Shown here piece by piece: positions 1 through 9,256 of a stretch of 64,000 nt of DNA; the first letter of the stretch is position 1; every line of letters begins with the position of its first letter. The notes under the pieces were generated by a model, which searched no databases, was not told where the DNA came from, and worked only from the letters and a program-made list of their open reading frames with translations. A program made the translations under genes and the position numbers. The DNA is from Candidatus Zixiibacteriota bacterium (GTDB lineage: Bacteria > Zixibacteria > MSB-5A5 > GN15 > FEB-12), in NCBI GenBank assembly GCA_034439475.1, contig JAWXAN010000031.1:1-64000 (forward strand), written 5' to 3'.

Positions 1-41
1 CACTGCTTGCGGTGTGATCTTTATCTTGGCGAATATCGGAC

Positions 42-66
42 GTCAGTCCGCCGCGGCGGGACTGAC
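42..66. repeat. Imperfect GC-rich palindrome
   Basis: Arms GTCAGTCCGCC and GGCGGGACTGAC face each other with one extra base. The core resembles the perfect palindrome at 45834-45859, so both probably belong to one dispersed intergenic family. Confidence 0.6.
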
Positions 67-211
67 CTACAAATATCGTTAGTGTGGTGTCGGGCGCCCC
101 CTGCTGGGGATGCTATCCCTCGCCCGACTCTATGGTTGAACTGTCAGGCGGGGGCTTTCAAGTCCGCCGAAGGAGGACGCCTGACTGCATTTCTGTAAAT
201 CTGTGCAGACT

Positions 212-243
212 AGAGATTTTCGAATCCGCCGACGGTGGACGGC
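212..243 (+). repeat. Dispersed 32-bp repeat, copy 1
   Basis: This 32-bp segment is the exact reverse complement of 960-991. The two copies lie on either side of the tRNA-Leu gene and the SET-domain gene. Confidence 0.85.
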
Positions 244-336
244 TCGCACGAAGATGAATTCTCCGCCACGGAGGACGGTGGGTTCTTTTATTTCCCCCTC
301 TCCCACTGAGAGAGAGCGGGCTGATTTCGTATTTTC

Positions 337-365
337 TTGACATGTCCCGCGCCCTGACGTAGTTT
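337..365 (+). promoter_or_regulatory. Probable tRNA-Leu promoter
   Basis: TTGACA (337-342), a 17-nt spacer and TAGTTT (360-365). The -35 is perfect and the -10 is weak, but the distance puts initiation just upstream of the tRNA 5' end at 375. Confidence 0.5.
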
Positions 366-374
366 TATCCAATT

Positions 375-458
375 GCCGGAGTGGTGAAACTGGTAGACGC
401 AGAGGACTCAAAATCCTCCGGTAGCAATACCATGTCGGTTCGATTCCGACCTTCGGCA
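375..458 (+). tRNA. tRNA-Leu (anticodon CAA)
   Basis: The acceptor stem GCCGGAG/CTTCGGC (one G-U pair), anticodon arm GAGGA-CTCAAAA-TCCTC with anticodon CAA at 409-411, a long variable arm (GGTA...TACC) and T arm GTCGG-TTCGATT-CCGAC all fold. The long variable arm is the class II form expected for tRNA-Leu. No 3' CCA is encoded, so CCA must be added after transcription. Confidence 0.95.
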
Positions 459-504
459 TATTTCAATATACACGGACACTCCAAATTTCTATATACTAAC
501 GCGT

Positions 505-891
505 ATGCTTGAAATTAGAATGATCGAGAAGCTTGGGAGGGGCGTGTTTGCGACCGAAGCCATCGCCGAAGGGCATATTCTTGAATCTGTCCCTACGGCA
601 TTTTTGTCGGCGGATCAACGCGGTATAATCAAGAGCACGGTCGTCTTTCAATACTGCTTTGTGGAACCTGATTCCTATAAAACGAGAGGCGAAAACAACG
701 CCTATCTGGTGTTTGGGTTGTCATCGCTGTGCAATCATTCGGACCAGCCTAATGCGTCGATGAAATGGGAAAAAAGAGAGACCGGAATGTGGGCGAGCCT
801 TGTTGCTTCGCGCGATATTGCAGTTGGCGACGAGATAACGCTTTTCTATACGGATATAGACGAGTATCCCGATGCCGAGCAGTTTGTCTGA
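505..891 (+). CDS. SET-domain protein (putative lysine methyltransferase)
   Basis: This 128-residue protein is almost only a SET domain, the fold of S-adenosylmethionine-dependent protein-lysine methyltransferases. Visible motifs are GRGVFAT near residue 12, NHSDQPNA (family NHSxxPN) in the middle and GDEITLFYTD near the C-terminus, where the tyrosine is the usual catalytic residue. There are no pre- or post-SET zinc clusters, and the length fits the small stand-alone bacterial SET proteins. The ATG at 505 has no clear ribosome site, and neither does the in-frame ATG at 520, so the start is uncertain. It may be read from the tRNA-Leu promoter, since only 46 bases separate them. The substrate cannot be told from sequence. 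Confidence 0.85.
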   Translation: MLEIRMIEKLGRGVFATEAIAEGHILESVPTAFLSADQRGIIKSTVVFQYCFVEPDSYKTRGENNAYLVFGLSSLCNHSDQPNASMKWEKRETGMWASLVASRDIAVGDEITLFYTDIDEYPDAEQFV

Positions 892-910
892 GAAAGAAAT
901 CTCATTCCCC

Positions 911-1001
911 ATGTCATTCCAGTCTGCCGAGGCGAGAATCCATTTTAATCTTGGTGCAGGCCGTCCACCGTCGGCGGATTCGAAAATCTCTGGCCTGCAC
1001 C
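911..1001. repeat. Compound dispersed element between convergent genes
   Basis: A GTCATTCCAG...AGAATCCA unit (913-942) is followed by a stem-loop with perfect 10-bp outer arms, GGTGCAGGCC (953-962) and GGCCTGCACC (992-1001). Its interior carries the 32-bp repeat copy 2 (960-991). It lies between the convergent SET and penicillin-binding-protein genes and could also end transcription, but there is no strong T-run. Confidence 0.7.
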
Positions 1002-1045
1002 AAAAATACAAAATATTTGTAGCCCGCCTAACAGGTGGGTTTTTG

Positions 1046-3205
1046 TCAAAACCGCGTTCGCTCTTCGGTAGAATCAAGAGACTCCACCACTCGCGGTTCA
1101 TCGCGGGGCACATATCGTCTCGACGACGGATGAAGCGAGCAGGTCTTATTGGGCTGATTGTCGAGAGTAAAAACCTCATAGCCCACATTCATGCATTTAT
1201 CCGTTGCGACCTCGCCTGATTCGAGGCAGGCATAGGCATGGACAATGCCTACCGGCTCCTCAAAACCTATCAGAGGAAGAGAATCATGAGCGGCAATCAT
1301 AAAGTCAGTCCAGGTCGGAACCGCGTTACGACCGCCGTCCTCGCTTGACCCGAGGGATGTTTTGTCATCAAATCCAACCCATGTTCCGGCGGTGAATTGC
1401 GGTGTAAAACCGACAAACCAGTTATCGCAGAAATTGTCCGATGTGCCTGTTTTGCCGCCAGCAGGGCGAGTGAAACCCATTGACCGAGCGCGACGGGCTG
1501 TGCCGTTATCGACAACCGAGCGCATCATATCGGTCATGATGTAGGATGTCTGTGCCGAGAGCACTTCTTCTTTTTGTACGGCGCCGTTATCTTCAAGTAC
1601 CCTTCCGTATCGGTCGATGACTTTGAGCACCATTCGGTGCGGGATATGCAGGCCGCCGTTTGGATAAACTGAAAACGCCGACACGAGTTCAATCAGCTTA
1701 ACTTCGCTGGCTCCAATGGCAAGCGACGGAACTGCTGCAAGAGGGGTTGTAATCCCAAGTCGTTTCGCGTAAAAAATTACTTCCTGCGGCGTGATCTTCA
1801 GGATAAGCCGAATAGCCACGAGGTTGCGGGATTGGCGCAAGGCATCGCGAAGCGTGATCGGTCCCAAAAATTTATCGTCATAATTGTGCGGTCGCCATTC
1901 TTTGGCGCCTGGAATTTCAAGCACAATAGGATTGTCATCAATTATATCTGTTGTGTGGTAGCCGTTATCAATACAGGCCGTGTAGACAAATGGTTTAAAA
2001 GATGATCCGGGCTGGCGCAAAGCCTGAACGGCGCGATTAAACTCGCTCTCCTGAAATGAGCGTCCGCCGACCATTGCGATAATATCGCCGTTGGCGTTAT
2101 CAATCGCAACAAATGCTCCCTGGACTTTCTTATAGACCCGTATCGAATCGCCCGGCTTGCCATTGGTATCTGGGACAAATTCTGAATAATTCGGATTGGT
2201 GACCGGGTATGTGCGTTCAATCTGCGCCCGGAGCGAATCAATCCGACGGTGGATAGAACTCTGGGCGACTTCTTGCAAGCGGCTGTCTAGTGTTGTGAAT
2301 ACTCTCAGCCCGCCCGAGTAGAGAACTTCTTCGCCGTACTTTTCGAGCAGATATTGTCTGACCGCCTCGGAAAAATATGGAGCAGTGCCGGCCTTTTCGC
2401 CCGGCGATGCCAGCTTGATCGGTTCGCTGCTGAGTGAATCATATTCTTCGCGGGAGATACCCCCGACATCGAAATACGAATATAACACCCGATTCCTTGC
2501 TAAGAGTGACTTATCTATATTATTCAGCGGCGAATTTATATTCGGTCCTTTGAGCAGGCCGATAATTGTCGCGCATTCATTTTTGTCCAACTCAGCGACA
2601 GACTTGTCAAAAAATAATCGCGCCGCTGCTGCCACTCCATACGCTCCACGACTGAAATAATGTTGATTGAGATACATCTCCATTATCTCTTCTTTGGAGT
2701 AAGTCCGTTCAAGTTTCACGGCAGTCAGGGCCTCTTTTACTTTTCGCGACAAAGTCTGTTCAGGAGTTAGAAAGAGCATCCGCGCAACCTGTTGGGTAAC
2801 TGTCGAGGCGCCTGCACGAATATCCCAATGAACAAGGTTTGTGACGGCGACAATGGCAGTCCGCCGAATGTTTAGTCCCCAATGGGTACTAAACTCGCGA
2901 TCTTCGCTCGCCTGAAGCATACCGGTCAGGTACGGGGGGAATTCTCGAAACGGTGTCAAGGCGCGGTTTTCAGAGAAGAATTCATCAATGATATCGCCGT
3001 TTCGGTCATATACTTTCGTATTGACACTCGGTTCGATATTATGTAACTGTTCAAACGAAGGCAGGTCTGATTGATAAATCTCATACGTCCGGTATAGCAG
3101 AACGCCAAAGAATACCAGAGACAGCATCGCCAGTGCGACTAATGAGTTGCGAAGCCTATGGCTTTGCTTGTGGGGAAAGATTTCATTGGGCATTTTAGTT
3201 TCCAT
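1046..3205 (-). CDS. Class A penicillin-binding protein (PBP1A family)
   Basis: Bifunctional peptidoglycan synthase of 719 residues anchored by one N-terminal membrane helix (about 21-41). The glycosyltransferase (GT51) domain covers roughly 75-250: catalytic Glu101 sits in EDREFSTHWG, followed by GASTVTQQ (132-139) and RKVKEALTAVKLER. The transpeptidase domain has SSFK (Ser401, Lys404), SRN (459-461) and KTGT (585-588), the three penicillin-binding motifs in correct order and spacing. It polymerises lipid II and cross-links the stem peptides on the outer face of the membrane. Length is typical. The ATG at 3205 was kept; an ATG at 3193 is an alternative and neither has a convincing ribosome site. 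It is divergent from tyrS. Confidence 0.95.
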   Translation of the reverse strand: METKMPNEIFPHKQSHRLRNSLVALAMLSLVFFGVLLYRTYEIYQSDLPSFEQLHNIEPSVNTKVYDRNGDIIDEFFSENRALTPFREFPPYLTGMLQASEDREFSTHWGLNIRRTAIVAVTNLVHWDIRAGASTVTQQVARMLFLTPEQTLSRKVKEALTAVKLERTYSKEEIMEMYLNQHYFSRGAYGVAAAARLFFDKSVAELDKNECATIIGLLKGPNINSPLNNIDKSLLARNRVLYSYFDVGGISREEYDSLSSEPIKLASPGEKAGTAPYFSEAVRQYLLEKYGEEVLYSGGLRVFTTLDSRLQEVAQSSIHRRIDSLRAQIERTYPVTNPNYSEFVPDTNGKPGDSIRVYKKVQGAFVAIDNANGDIIAMVGGRSFQESEFNRAVQALRQPGSSFKPFVYTACIDNGYHTTDIIDDNPIVLEIPGAKEWRPHNYDDKFLGPITLRDALRQSRNLVAIRLILKITPQEVIFYAKRLGITTPLAAVPSLAIGASEVKLIELVSAFSVYPNGGLHIPHRMVLKVIDRYGRVLEDNGAVQKEEVLSAQTSYIMTDMMRSVVDNGTARRARSMGFTRPAGGKTGTSDNFCDNWFVGFTPQFTAGTWVGFDDKTSLGSSEDGGRNAVPTWTDFMIAAHDSLPLIGFEEPVGIVHAYACLESGEVATDKCMNVGYEVFTLDNQPNKTCSLHPSSRRYVPRDEPRVVESLDSTEERTRF

Positions 3206-3387
3206 TGGGCGCCAGTATGAGGTAGGACATGGCAGAAGTCAACTTAAATTGAAAATTCGAACTATTGTCTTGTCGTTGATTTTTGCCGATTAATTTGGTA
3301 TTGTCGAGGCATGAAAGTAAGCATATATCGTTCGTGACGATTGTTATACTCTTAGTCTGTTAAAAAGTCTTGTTTGAAGGAACTAAT

Positions 3388-4647
3388 TTGAGCGTCTCGT
3401 TTGATGATAAAGCGGTGAAAAAGGAGTTGGAACAGCAACTTTCGATATTGGAAAGGGGTACTGTTGACATTCTTCCCATGGATGAATTCAAACAGAAAAT
3501 ATACTTCTCGATAGCTCAAAAAAAACCACTCCGCGTCAAGCAGGGTTTTGATCCGACATCGCCGGATATTCATCTGGGACATACAGTAGGCTTGCGGAAA
3601 CTTAAACAATTTCAGGAGCTTGGCCACCAGATCGTCCTTATCGTTGGCGATTATACTGCCGCGGTAGGAGACCCATCGGGACTGTCTGCAACTCGACCGA
3701 CACTCTCCTATGATGATATTATGCGGAATGCAGAGACATACCAGACACAGTTTTTTCGGATATTGGACAAATCCAAAACCGAAGTCAGATTCAACAGCGA
3801 ATGGTTCAAGAAAATGGAGTTTCTTGAGGTTATCCATCTGACATCCAAATTCACAGTCGCGCGGCTGTTGGAAAGAGATGACTTCACCAAACGCTTCAAA
3901 GCCAATATTCCCATCTCAGTTCATGAACTTCTGTATCCGCTCATGCAGGCGTATGACTCCGTCGCTATAAAGGCCGATATCGAGCTTGGAGGCACCGAGC
4001 AGAAATTTAATCTTCTTGCAGGCCGGACAATTCAGGAAGCGTATAGTGTGATCCCGCAGTGTATTATGACACTGCCCATCCTTGTTGGTCTCGACGGTGA
4101 GAAGAAAATGTCGAAATCACTCGGCAACTATATCGGAATAACCGAATCGCCAAAAGAAATATTCGGCAAAGCGATGTCAATCCCCGATAACCAGATCATT
4201 AAATATTTCAAATTGGCGACCACCCTTGCCTCAGGTGATATCGATAAAATCGAACGGAGTATGAGCGTCTCAAATGCCAATCCAATGCCGTTCAAAAAAG
4301 AACTGGGGGAGACGCTGGTGGATTTGTTTCATCCTGAAGGGTCAGGGAGAGCCGCGAGGGAGGAATTTGAGCGGGTCTTCTCAAAAAAAGAACTCCCCGA
4401 TGAGATTGAGCAGATTGATATCTCTGGCCTAACAAAACATGAAATAAACCCTGAGAAAATTTATTTGGCCATGCTGATGACCAAAACAGGCATGACCAAA
4501 TCCAACAGCGAGGCTCGCAAACTCATCGAAGCAGGTGGTGTGACGCTCGGAGCTGAGAAAATCACTGACCCGGCATATGAATTCGGTATCAAAGAGACCA
4601 CAATTTTGAAGGTCGGCAAACGGCGATACCTGAAGATAGTGGTATAA
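3388..4647 (+). CDS. tyrS: Tyrosyl-tRNA synthetase
   Basis: Class I aminoacyl-tRNA synthetase charging tRNA-Tyr. In the 419-residue form starting here the HIGH-like motif HLGH is at 62-65 and KMSKS at 240-244; the C-terminus carries an S4 RNA-binding domain (GMTKSNSEARKLIEAGG). A literal KMSKS places it with the TyrZ-type enzymes rather than the KFGKT type. The TTG at 3388 was chosen because GAAGGA ends six bases before it; an in-frame TTG at 3370 would place that ribosome site inside the gene. It heads a plus-strand run with the TPR lipoprotein, the Ig-like lipoprotein and the MscS channel. Confidence 0.95.
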   Translation: MSVSFDDKAVKKELEQQLSILERGTVDILPMDEFKQKIYFSIAQKKPLRVKQGFDPTSPDIHLGHTVGLRKLKQFQELGHQIVLIVGDYTAAVGDPSGLSATRPTLSYDDIMRNAETYQTQFFRILDKSKTEVRFNSEWFKKMEFLEVIHLTSKFTVARLLERDDFTKRFKANIPISVHELLYPLMQAYDSVAIKADIELGGTEQKFNLLAGRTIQEAYSVIPQCIMTLPILVGLDGEKKMSKSLGNYIGITESPKEIFGKAMSIPDNQIIKYFKLATTLASGDIDKIERSMSVSNANPMPFKKELGETLVDLFHPEGSGRAAREEFERVFSKKELPDEIEQIDISGLTKHEINPEKIYLAMLMTKTGMTKSNSEARKLIEAGGVTLGAEKITDPAYEFGIKETTILKVGKRRYLKIVV

Positions 4648-4688
4648 GCAGATATTGATTCATTGTATGAAACTATTGAGGGAAGCCG

Positions 4689-6386
4689 ATGAGATTTGAG
4701 ATAACCGCGGTGAGTAAAAAAATGATAAATCCTGCCTTTAAAATAGTGGTTCGTCTGATGTTGAGTCTCATTCTGGTCTTACTGAGTGTGAGTTGCTCGA
4801 GAACAGCTTCCAACCAACCCGAGATCGCGGAACAGACTCGAGTCATCACTCAGTCCTCTAACACCGAGATACGGAATCCGGAGAAGCGATCTTCAGTCCC
4901 CCTTGAGAAAATTGACGTAACGGCATATAACTATTATGTGAACGGCCTTATCTTCACCGACCTTGGAGATATGAACAATGCCGCTGAGAGTTTCCGGCAG
5001 GCCTGGACGCTCCACAATGATTCCTATGAGATCGGCCTTGCTTACGCGCAGGCCCTGATACAGCTCCGGAGGGTCGATGACGCGCTTGGTGCGCTCTCCA
5101 AGATCCCAAACCCCGATGCCGAAATATATCTGCTCAGCGCAAATTGCTATCGAATGAAGGGGGATGACCTCAACGCCCGTAAAGCCTATTTTAACACAAT
5201 CAAAGTCGACCCGAAGAATGTCATGGCCTATTCCTTTCTGGCAGGATTTTACCGAAACGAGGGTCTGCTCGATTCGACACTGTGGGCCTTTGAGAATATC
5301 GCCCGGCTGGTGCCGGATAATTTCAGAATATGGAATGACCTCGCCGCAATTGCCCTTCAAAAAGGGGATATTGAAAGAGCCAAATCAGCCTATCTGAAGT
5401 CATTGGATGTCAATGCAGGCATTACCAACACTGCCGTCTATTTTAGTCTTGGGAAAATCCATCAGGTAAGCGGGAAGGTGGATTCGGCCGTTACGCTTTT
5501 CCAAAAAGGACTTCAGCTTGAGCCTGATAATGTCCAGTTCATGTCCGAGCTCATACCAATTTATGTGAGCCAGGATTCTTTGACATTGGCCCTCACGTAT
5601 GCGCGAAAAATTACTCAGATTGCCCCAAGCGACCGCGTGGCTTCTCGACGACTCGCCGCGCTCTATGTGGCGGTCGACTCGCTTGATCGGGCCGACTCTC
5701 TATTTTCGGAACTCATATCGAATGGCGACAAGGCTACAGTGAATTACTATTATTTGGGAAGAATTGCAATACTGCGTGAAGATTACGAAGCCGCCCTGCC
5801 GAATCTTGAGCAGGTCGCGGCTATGGCAGATACCATTCCTGAAAGCTGGACCGACCTTGCTTTTGTCCACAGACAGCTTGGCCGTATAGACAAAGAGATC
5901 GAGACCTACAAGTTCGGGCTGAACCGAATGAGGGCGGAAAGCTCGGCGGTCATCCTCTCACTTGCCCTCGGTGCCGCGTACGAACGCTCGGGACGAATCG
6001 AAGACGCTGTTGTCACATTCGAAGAGATACTCACCCATTCGCCCGACCACGCCCAGACCCTTAACTATCTCGGTTATATGCTTGCCGATCGGGGAAAGCG
6101 ACTCGATTATGCCCGCGATCTTATCGCTCGAGCAGTAGAACTCAACCCCAAGAATGCCGCGTTCCTTGACTCTTATGGCTGGGTGTACTATCGTTTGGGA
6201 GATTATGAAAAGGCCGTCATGTATCTCGCCAAAGCAATTGAACAAAGTTCTGATCCGGTCATCTTTGACCATCTCGGCGATGCCTATGCCGCAATGGGCA
6301 AAAAGCAGGAAGCGAAGCAGTCGTGGGAAAAAGCGCTAACGCTTCAACCGACAAACACAAAGATAAAAGAAAAGCTGGAACACTGA
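4689..6386 (+). CDS. TPR-repeat lipoprotein
   Basis: A 565-residue protein with a long N-terminal signal and a lipobox-like LLSVSC near residue 36, so it is probably a lipid-anchored envelope protein. The rest is a long array of tetratricopeptide units (for example NAAESFRQAW, AVTLFQKGLQLEPDN, AVMYLAKAIEQSSDP), a scaffold for protein contacts. A GAGGGA ribosome site lies just upstream of the ATG. Its end overlaps the next lipoprotein gene, suggesting coupled expression of two envelope proteins with the MscS channel. The repeats give no specific function. Similar TPR lipoproteins serve in outer-membrane assembly or secretion, but nothing here selects one role. Confidence 0.85.
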   Translation: MRFEITAVSKKMINPAFKIVVRLMLSLILVLLSVSCSRTASNQPEIAEQTRVITQSSNTEIRNPEKRSSVPLEKIDVTAYNYYVNGLIFTDLGDMNNAAESFRQAWTLHNDSYEIGLAYAQALIQLRRVDDALGALSKIPNPDAEIYLLSANCYRMKGDDLNARKAYFNTIKVDPKNVMAYSFLAGFYRNEGLLDSTLWAFENIARLVPDNFRIWNDLAAIALQKGDIERAKSAYLKSLDVNAGITNTAVYFSLGKIHQVSGKVDSAVTLFQKGLQLEPDNVQFMSELIPIYVSQDSLTLALTYARKITQIAPSDRVASRRLAALYVAVDSLDRADSLFSELISNGDKATVNYYYLGRIAILREDYEAALPNLEQVAAMADTIPESWTDLAFVHRQLGRIDKEIETYKFGLNRMRAESSAVILSLALGAAYERSGRIEDAVVTFEEILTHSPDHAQTLNYLGYMLADRGKRLDYARDLIARAVELNPKNAAFLDSYGWVYYRLGDYEKAVMYLAKAIEQSSDPVIFDHLGDAYAAMGKKQEAKQSWEKALTLQPTNTKIKEKLEH

Positions 6387-8080
6387 GACCCACTTATGCT
6401 TCCGGGGCCTCCTTCGCTTTATTTCTATCAATTATCTGCATTAGCTTGGTTTTGGCCTGCGCTGAAGTCATTGCTCCTCCCGGCGGAGAAGTTGATACCA
6501 CTGCTCCGCAAATTATCAGTTCATCCCCCGAGAATGGCGCAACCGGCGTTACAAATGTGGAGACAATTGAAATTGTTTTCTCTGAAAGAATTACCCGGCC
6601 CAGAACGGGCCGCGCTGTTTTTATTTCCCCGCGTCAGGCCGAAGCTCCAGAGATAAAATGGAAAGCAGACAGATTGAGTATTACGCTGCCTGACACTTTG
6701 AAGCCTGACCAAACTTATGTAATTTCCTTCAGCAGCACCGTTACCGACCTGCGTAATAATCAAATCGACAGCGTTACCTCAGTCGCCTTCTCAACCGGCT
6801 TAATGCTTGATTCCGGGGTTGTCACGGGTGTTGTTAGCGACATCTCAGGCAAACCCCAACCGAGTCTGTTCGTGGGACTGTACGATTTTCCGGAGGGTGA
6901 CACAGTGCAGTCATTTGATTCCCTTTTCCCCGAATATGCGACCACAACAAATAAAGCCGGTGAATTTTCTTTCAGATATCTGCCAATGAAAAACTTCTTG
7001 CTGGTGGCTTTCAATGATAAGAACAAGGATGAATATTTCAAACCCCGCACAGAGTCCTACGCTCTCCCCGACAGGCCGGCTAATTTGGATTCAAATTCGT
7101 CGCTCACCGGGCTGAATCTCTTGTTGGCGTTTGCTGATAGCGGCGCTGTGAGAGTCGTTTCCACAGAGTTTACTGCCGACAAAGTCATCCGCGCGAGGCT
7201 CTCGTCTCCAATCCCCATGACATATCTCAGTGATCGTTACGACGGTGTACAACTGTCTCCGGTAAATGATTCTCTGCGAATTCTCTCTGCAACCGGTTTG
7301 CTCGAACAAAATGAACGCGAATCGTCTACGCTTACTTTCGCCTTTCCGCCTCTTGACTCGGGTCAATACAGGCTGGTAGTTCCATACAGCGAAGATATCG
7401 CTCCGTTGGTCGTCGACACCTTTACAATTCGATTCAAGACGGATAAGACCATGCCGACGCTCTATACCTTCCTGCCGAAGGAGACACCCGTGTTCGAGGG
7501 AGGGAAGAAGATAGAGCTTGTATTCAGCGAACCCCTCGATACTGCGGCAATGGATGCACAGACTATCCTGTTATCTCAAAGTGACAGCATCCCGATACCG
7601 ATAGTTCCTCGATGGATCGACCCCTTTCATCTTGAAGCTACGCCGCCGTCTGTTGTTGTCGGCGAAAGCTACCGGATAGATCTGAACGAATCCGAAATCG
7701 TGGACCTGAGCGGCAACAGGCTTGGGGATTCAATAATTACTCGTCGCTTCTCAATTTTTGACCCCGATTCACTTGGGTTGGTTACCGGCGAAATAATCAG
7801 CCCGCACTTAGCCGACACGGGCACACAAACTATTCTCACCTTTACCCGAATAAGTGATAAACGTGTTTTTGAATCGAATGAAGACGAGCGCATTTTTTCA
7901 ATAGATCTTCCTGCCGGCAGATATTTGCTTCGGGCGATCCGTGATAGAAACGCAGACGGTCGGTTGACCGCAGGATCGCTCAGTCCGTTTCGGTATTCTG
8001 AACCGGTCTCGTCACATCGCGATACAATCGCGGTGCGGGCGAGATTTGAGACAGGCGGAATTAGAGTGGAGTTCAAATAG
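6323..8080 (+). CDS. Lipoprotein with SbsA-type Ig-like domain
   Basis: Secreted, probably lipid-anchored protein: a hydrophobic stretch ends in LVLAC about 45 residues in. It is followed by a Big_5/SbsA-type Ig-like domain (PQIISSSPENGATGV, IEIVFSERI, LKPDQTYVISFSS), a pattern often seen in cell-surface proteins. A carboxypeptidase-like regulatory fold (SGKPQPSLFVGLYDF, FSFRYLPMKNFLLVAF) and a second Ig-like unit (KKIELVFSEPLDTAAM) follow. The GTG at 6323 would overlap the TPR gene by 64 bases. A CTG at 6383, overlapping the TPR stop as CTGA, would give a cleaner signal peptide, so the start is uncertain. No enzymatic motif is visible; a structural envelope role is inferred. Confidence 0.75.
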   Translation: MGKSANASTDKHKDKRKAGTLRPTYASGASFALFLSIICISLVLACAEVIAPPGGEVDTTAPQIISSSPENGATGVTNVETIEIVFSERITRPRTGRAVFISPRQAEAPEIKWKADRLSITLPDTLKPDQTYVISFSSTVTDLRNNQIDSVTSVAFSTGLMLDSGVVTGVVSDISGKPQPSLFVGLYDFPEGDTVQSFDSLFPEYATTTNKAGEFSFRYLPMKNFLLVAFNDKNKDEYFKPRTESYALPDRPANLDSNSSLTGLNLLLAFADSGAVRVVSTEFTADKVIRARLSSPIPMTYLSDRYDGVQLSPVNDSLRILSATGLLEQNERESSTLTFAFPPLDSGQYRLVVPYSEDIAPLVVDTFTIRFKTDKTMPTLYTFLPKETPVFEGGKKIELVFSEPLDTAAMDAQTILLSQSDSIPIPIVPRWIDPFHLEATPPSVVVGESYRIDLNESEIVDLSGNRLGDSIITRRFSIFDPDSLGLVTGEIISPHLADTGTQTILTFTRISDKRVFESNEDERIFSIDLPAGRYLLRAIRDRNADGRLTAGSLSPFRYSEPVSSHRDTIAVRARFETGGIRVEFK

Positions 8081-8083
8081 TTT

Positions 8084-9187
8084 ATGGAATGGCTCCTGAA
8101 AGATATTCCGATTGAATCAGGTCTTCGCCCTCTCTTTGGCGCCGGGTTCATTGTCGCGGTTACCATCCTTGCGGCCTTAATCGTACGTTTCGTGATTTAT
8201 GTAGTGGTCGTAGGATTGACCAAACGAACCAAGACCGAACTCGACAATCTTCTTCTCCTCGGAACGCGATCCTATGTTAATTTGCTGGTCTACCTGTTTG
8301 GTATGTCGGTTCTGTTTAATTATCTGGAGTCCCTTTACGGCGAATTATACGGAGAGAAAATTTTTATTGTAATCGACGGGATAAATTATGCGGCGGGAGT
8401 GATCGTCGTTGCGCTAATGCTCGTCAATATTCTCACTATCAGCCTACGTTGGAAAAGCGCTCGTTTGGTTGATCAGACCCGGAGTGCCGTGTCCGAAGAG
8501 CTTGTGCCTTTGATTGAGCGGGTCGCTAAATTAGTCGTCTTCATTGTCGCGTCGCTGACGATTCTCGACTATTTCCATGTCGATGTAAAGGGGTTGGTGG
8601 CGGTTCTCGGAATTGGCTCATTGGCCATTGCGCTGGCTTCTCAGGAAACAGTCGCAAATATGATTGGCGCTTTTGTGATTATGATCGACCGCCCCTTCCG
8701 AATCGGTGACAGAATTAAAAGAGCCGATGGGACCGTTTGCGTTGTTCAGCAAATCGGCATGCGCTCAACTCGCATGCTCACCTTTGATAACAGTCTAATA
8801 ATCATCCCGAATGCAGAACTGATGAAAAGCACGATACATAATCTGTCCTATCCTACGCTTGAGTCTCCGGTGAAGATAGAACTTGCAGTCGCCTACGACT
8901 CAGATCTATCAGTCGTCAGGAAGATTCTGCTTTCGGAGGCGGCCCAGCACCCCAATGTATTGACGTCACCCGCCCCGGATTTTGCCTTTCGGTCTTTTGG
9001 AGAAAACGGACTCAATGTCACTCTTGTGTGTCGGGTGGCCGATATCGCCCAAGATTACCAGACCGGCAACGAGCTTCGCGAGTCTATCCTTGCTGCTTTT
9101 AGAGCGCAAGGTATCGAGTTCGCCTTGCCGCATCGCGTTGTCACACTTGTTCAGCCTGACGGTACGCCGGACTCCAATAAAGCATAA
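8084..9187 (+). CDS. MscS-family mechanosensitive channel
   Basis: A 367-residue membrane protein with three N-terminal hydrophobic segments and the MscS pore and beta-domain signature: VAVLGIGSLAIALASQETV followed by NMIGAFVIMIDRPFRIGD. MscS channels open under membrane tension and release solutes during osmotic downshock. A C-terminal alpha/beta domain matches the family cytoplasmic cage. The ATG lies three bases after the preceding stop, with GGAG a little far upstream, consistent with co-transcription. Downstream is a strong symmetric terminator. Confidence 0.93.
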   Translation: MEWLLKDIPIESGLRPLFGAGFIVAVTILAALIVRFVIYVVVVGLTKRTKTELDNLLLLGTRSYVNLLVYLFGMSVLFNYLESLYGELYGEKIFIVIDGINYAAGVIVVALMLVNILTISLRWKSARLVDQTRSAVSEELVPLIERVAKLVVFIVASLTILDYFHVDVKGLVAVLGIGSLAIALASQETVANMIGAFVIMIDRPFRIGDRIKRADGTVCVVQQIGMRSTRMLTFDNSLIIIPNAELMKSTIHNLSYPTLESPVKIELAVAYDSDLSVVRKILLSEAAQHPNVLTSPAPDFAFRSFGENGLNVTLVCRVADIAQDYQTGNELRESILAAFRAQGIEFALPHRVVTLVQPDGTPDSNKA

Positions 9188-9228
9188 AAACCGCACTGTA
9201 TTGATGTCAAGTCAATACAGTGCGGTTT
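9188..9228. terminator. Bidirectional terminator
   Basis: A perfect 17-bp stem (9188-9204 with 9212-9228) and 7-nt loop lie between the convergent mscS-type and OmpA-like genes. On the minus strand the stem runs into a short T-run, so it serves the OmpA-like gene best and probably both. Confidence 0.88.
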
Positions 9229-9256
9229 GAAATTATGTATTCCGTGCTGGTGTTGT

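Larger units (their letters stand above)
1..336. other. Non-coding, repeat-rich stretch
   Basis: No gene is recognisable here; the open frames look like shadows of GC-rich palindromes. It holds an imperfect palindrome (42-66), a shared GC-rich module around 85-125 resembling modules near 53.5 and 58.1 kb, and one arm of a 32-bp inverted repeat pair (212-243). Confidence 0.6.

Noticed and set aside
721-1188. Long minus-strand open frame over the SET gene and repeat
   Set aside because: It is antisense to a gene with clear SET motifs and passes through the palindromic element; its translation shows no domain.
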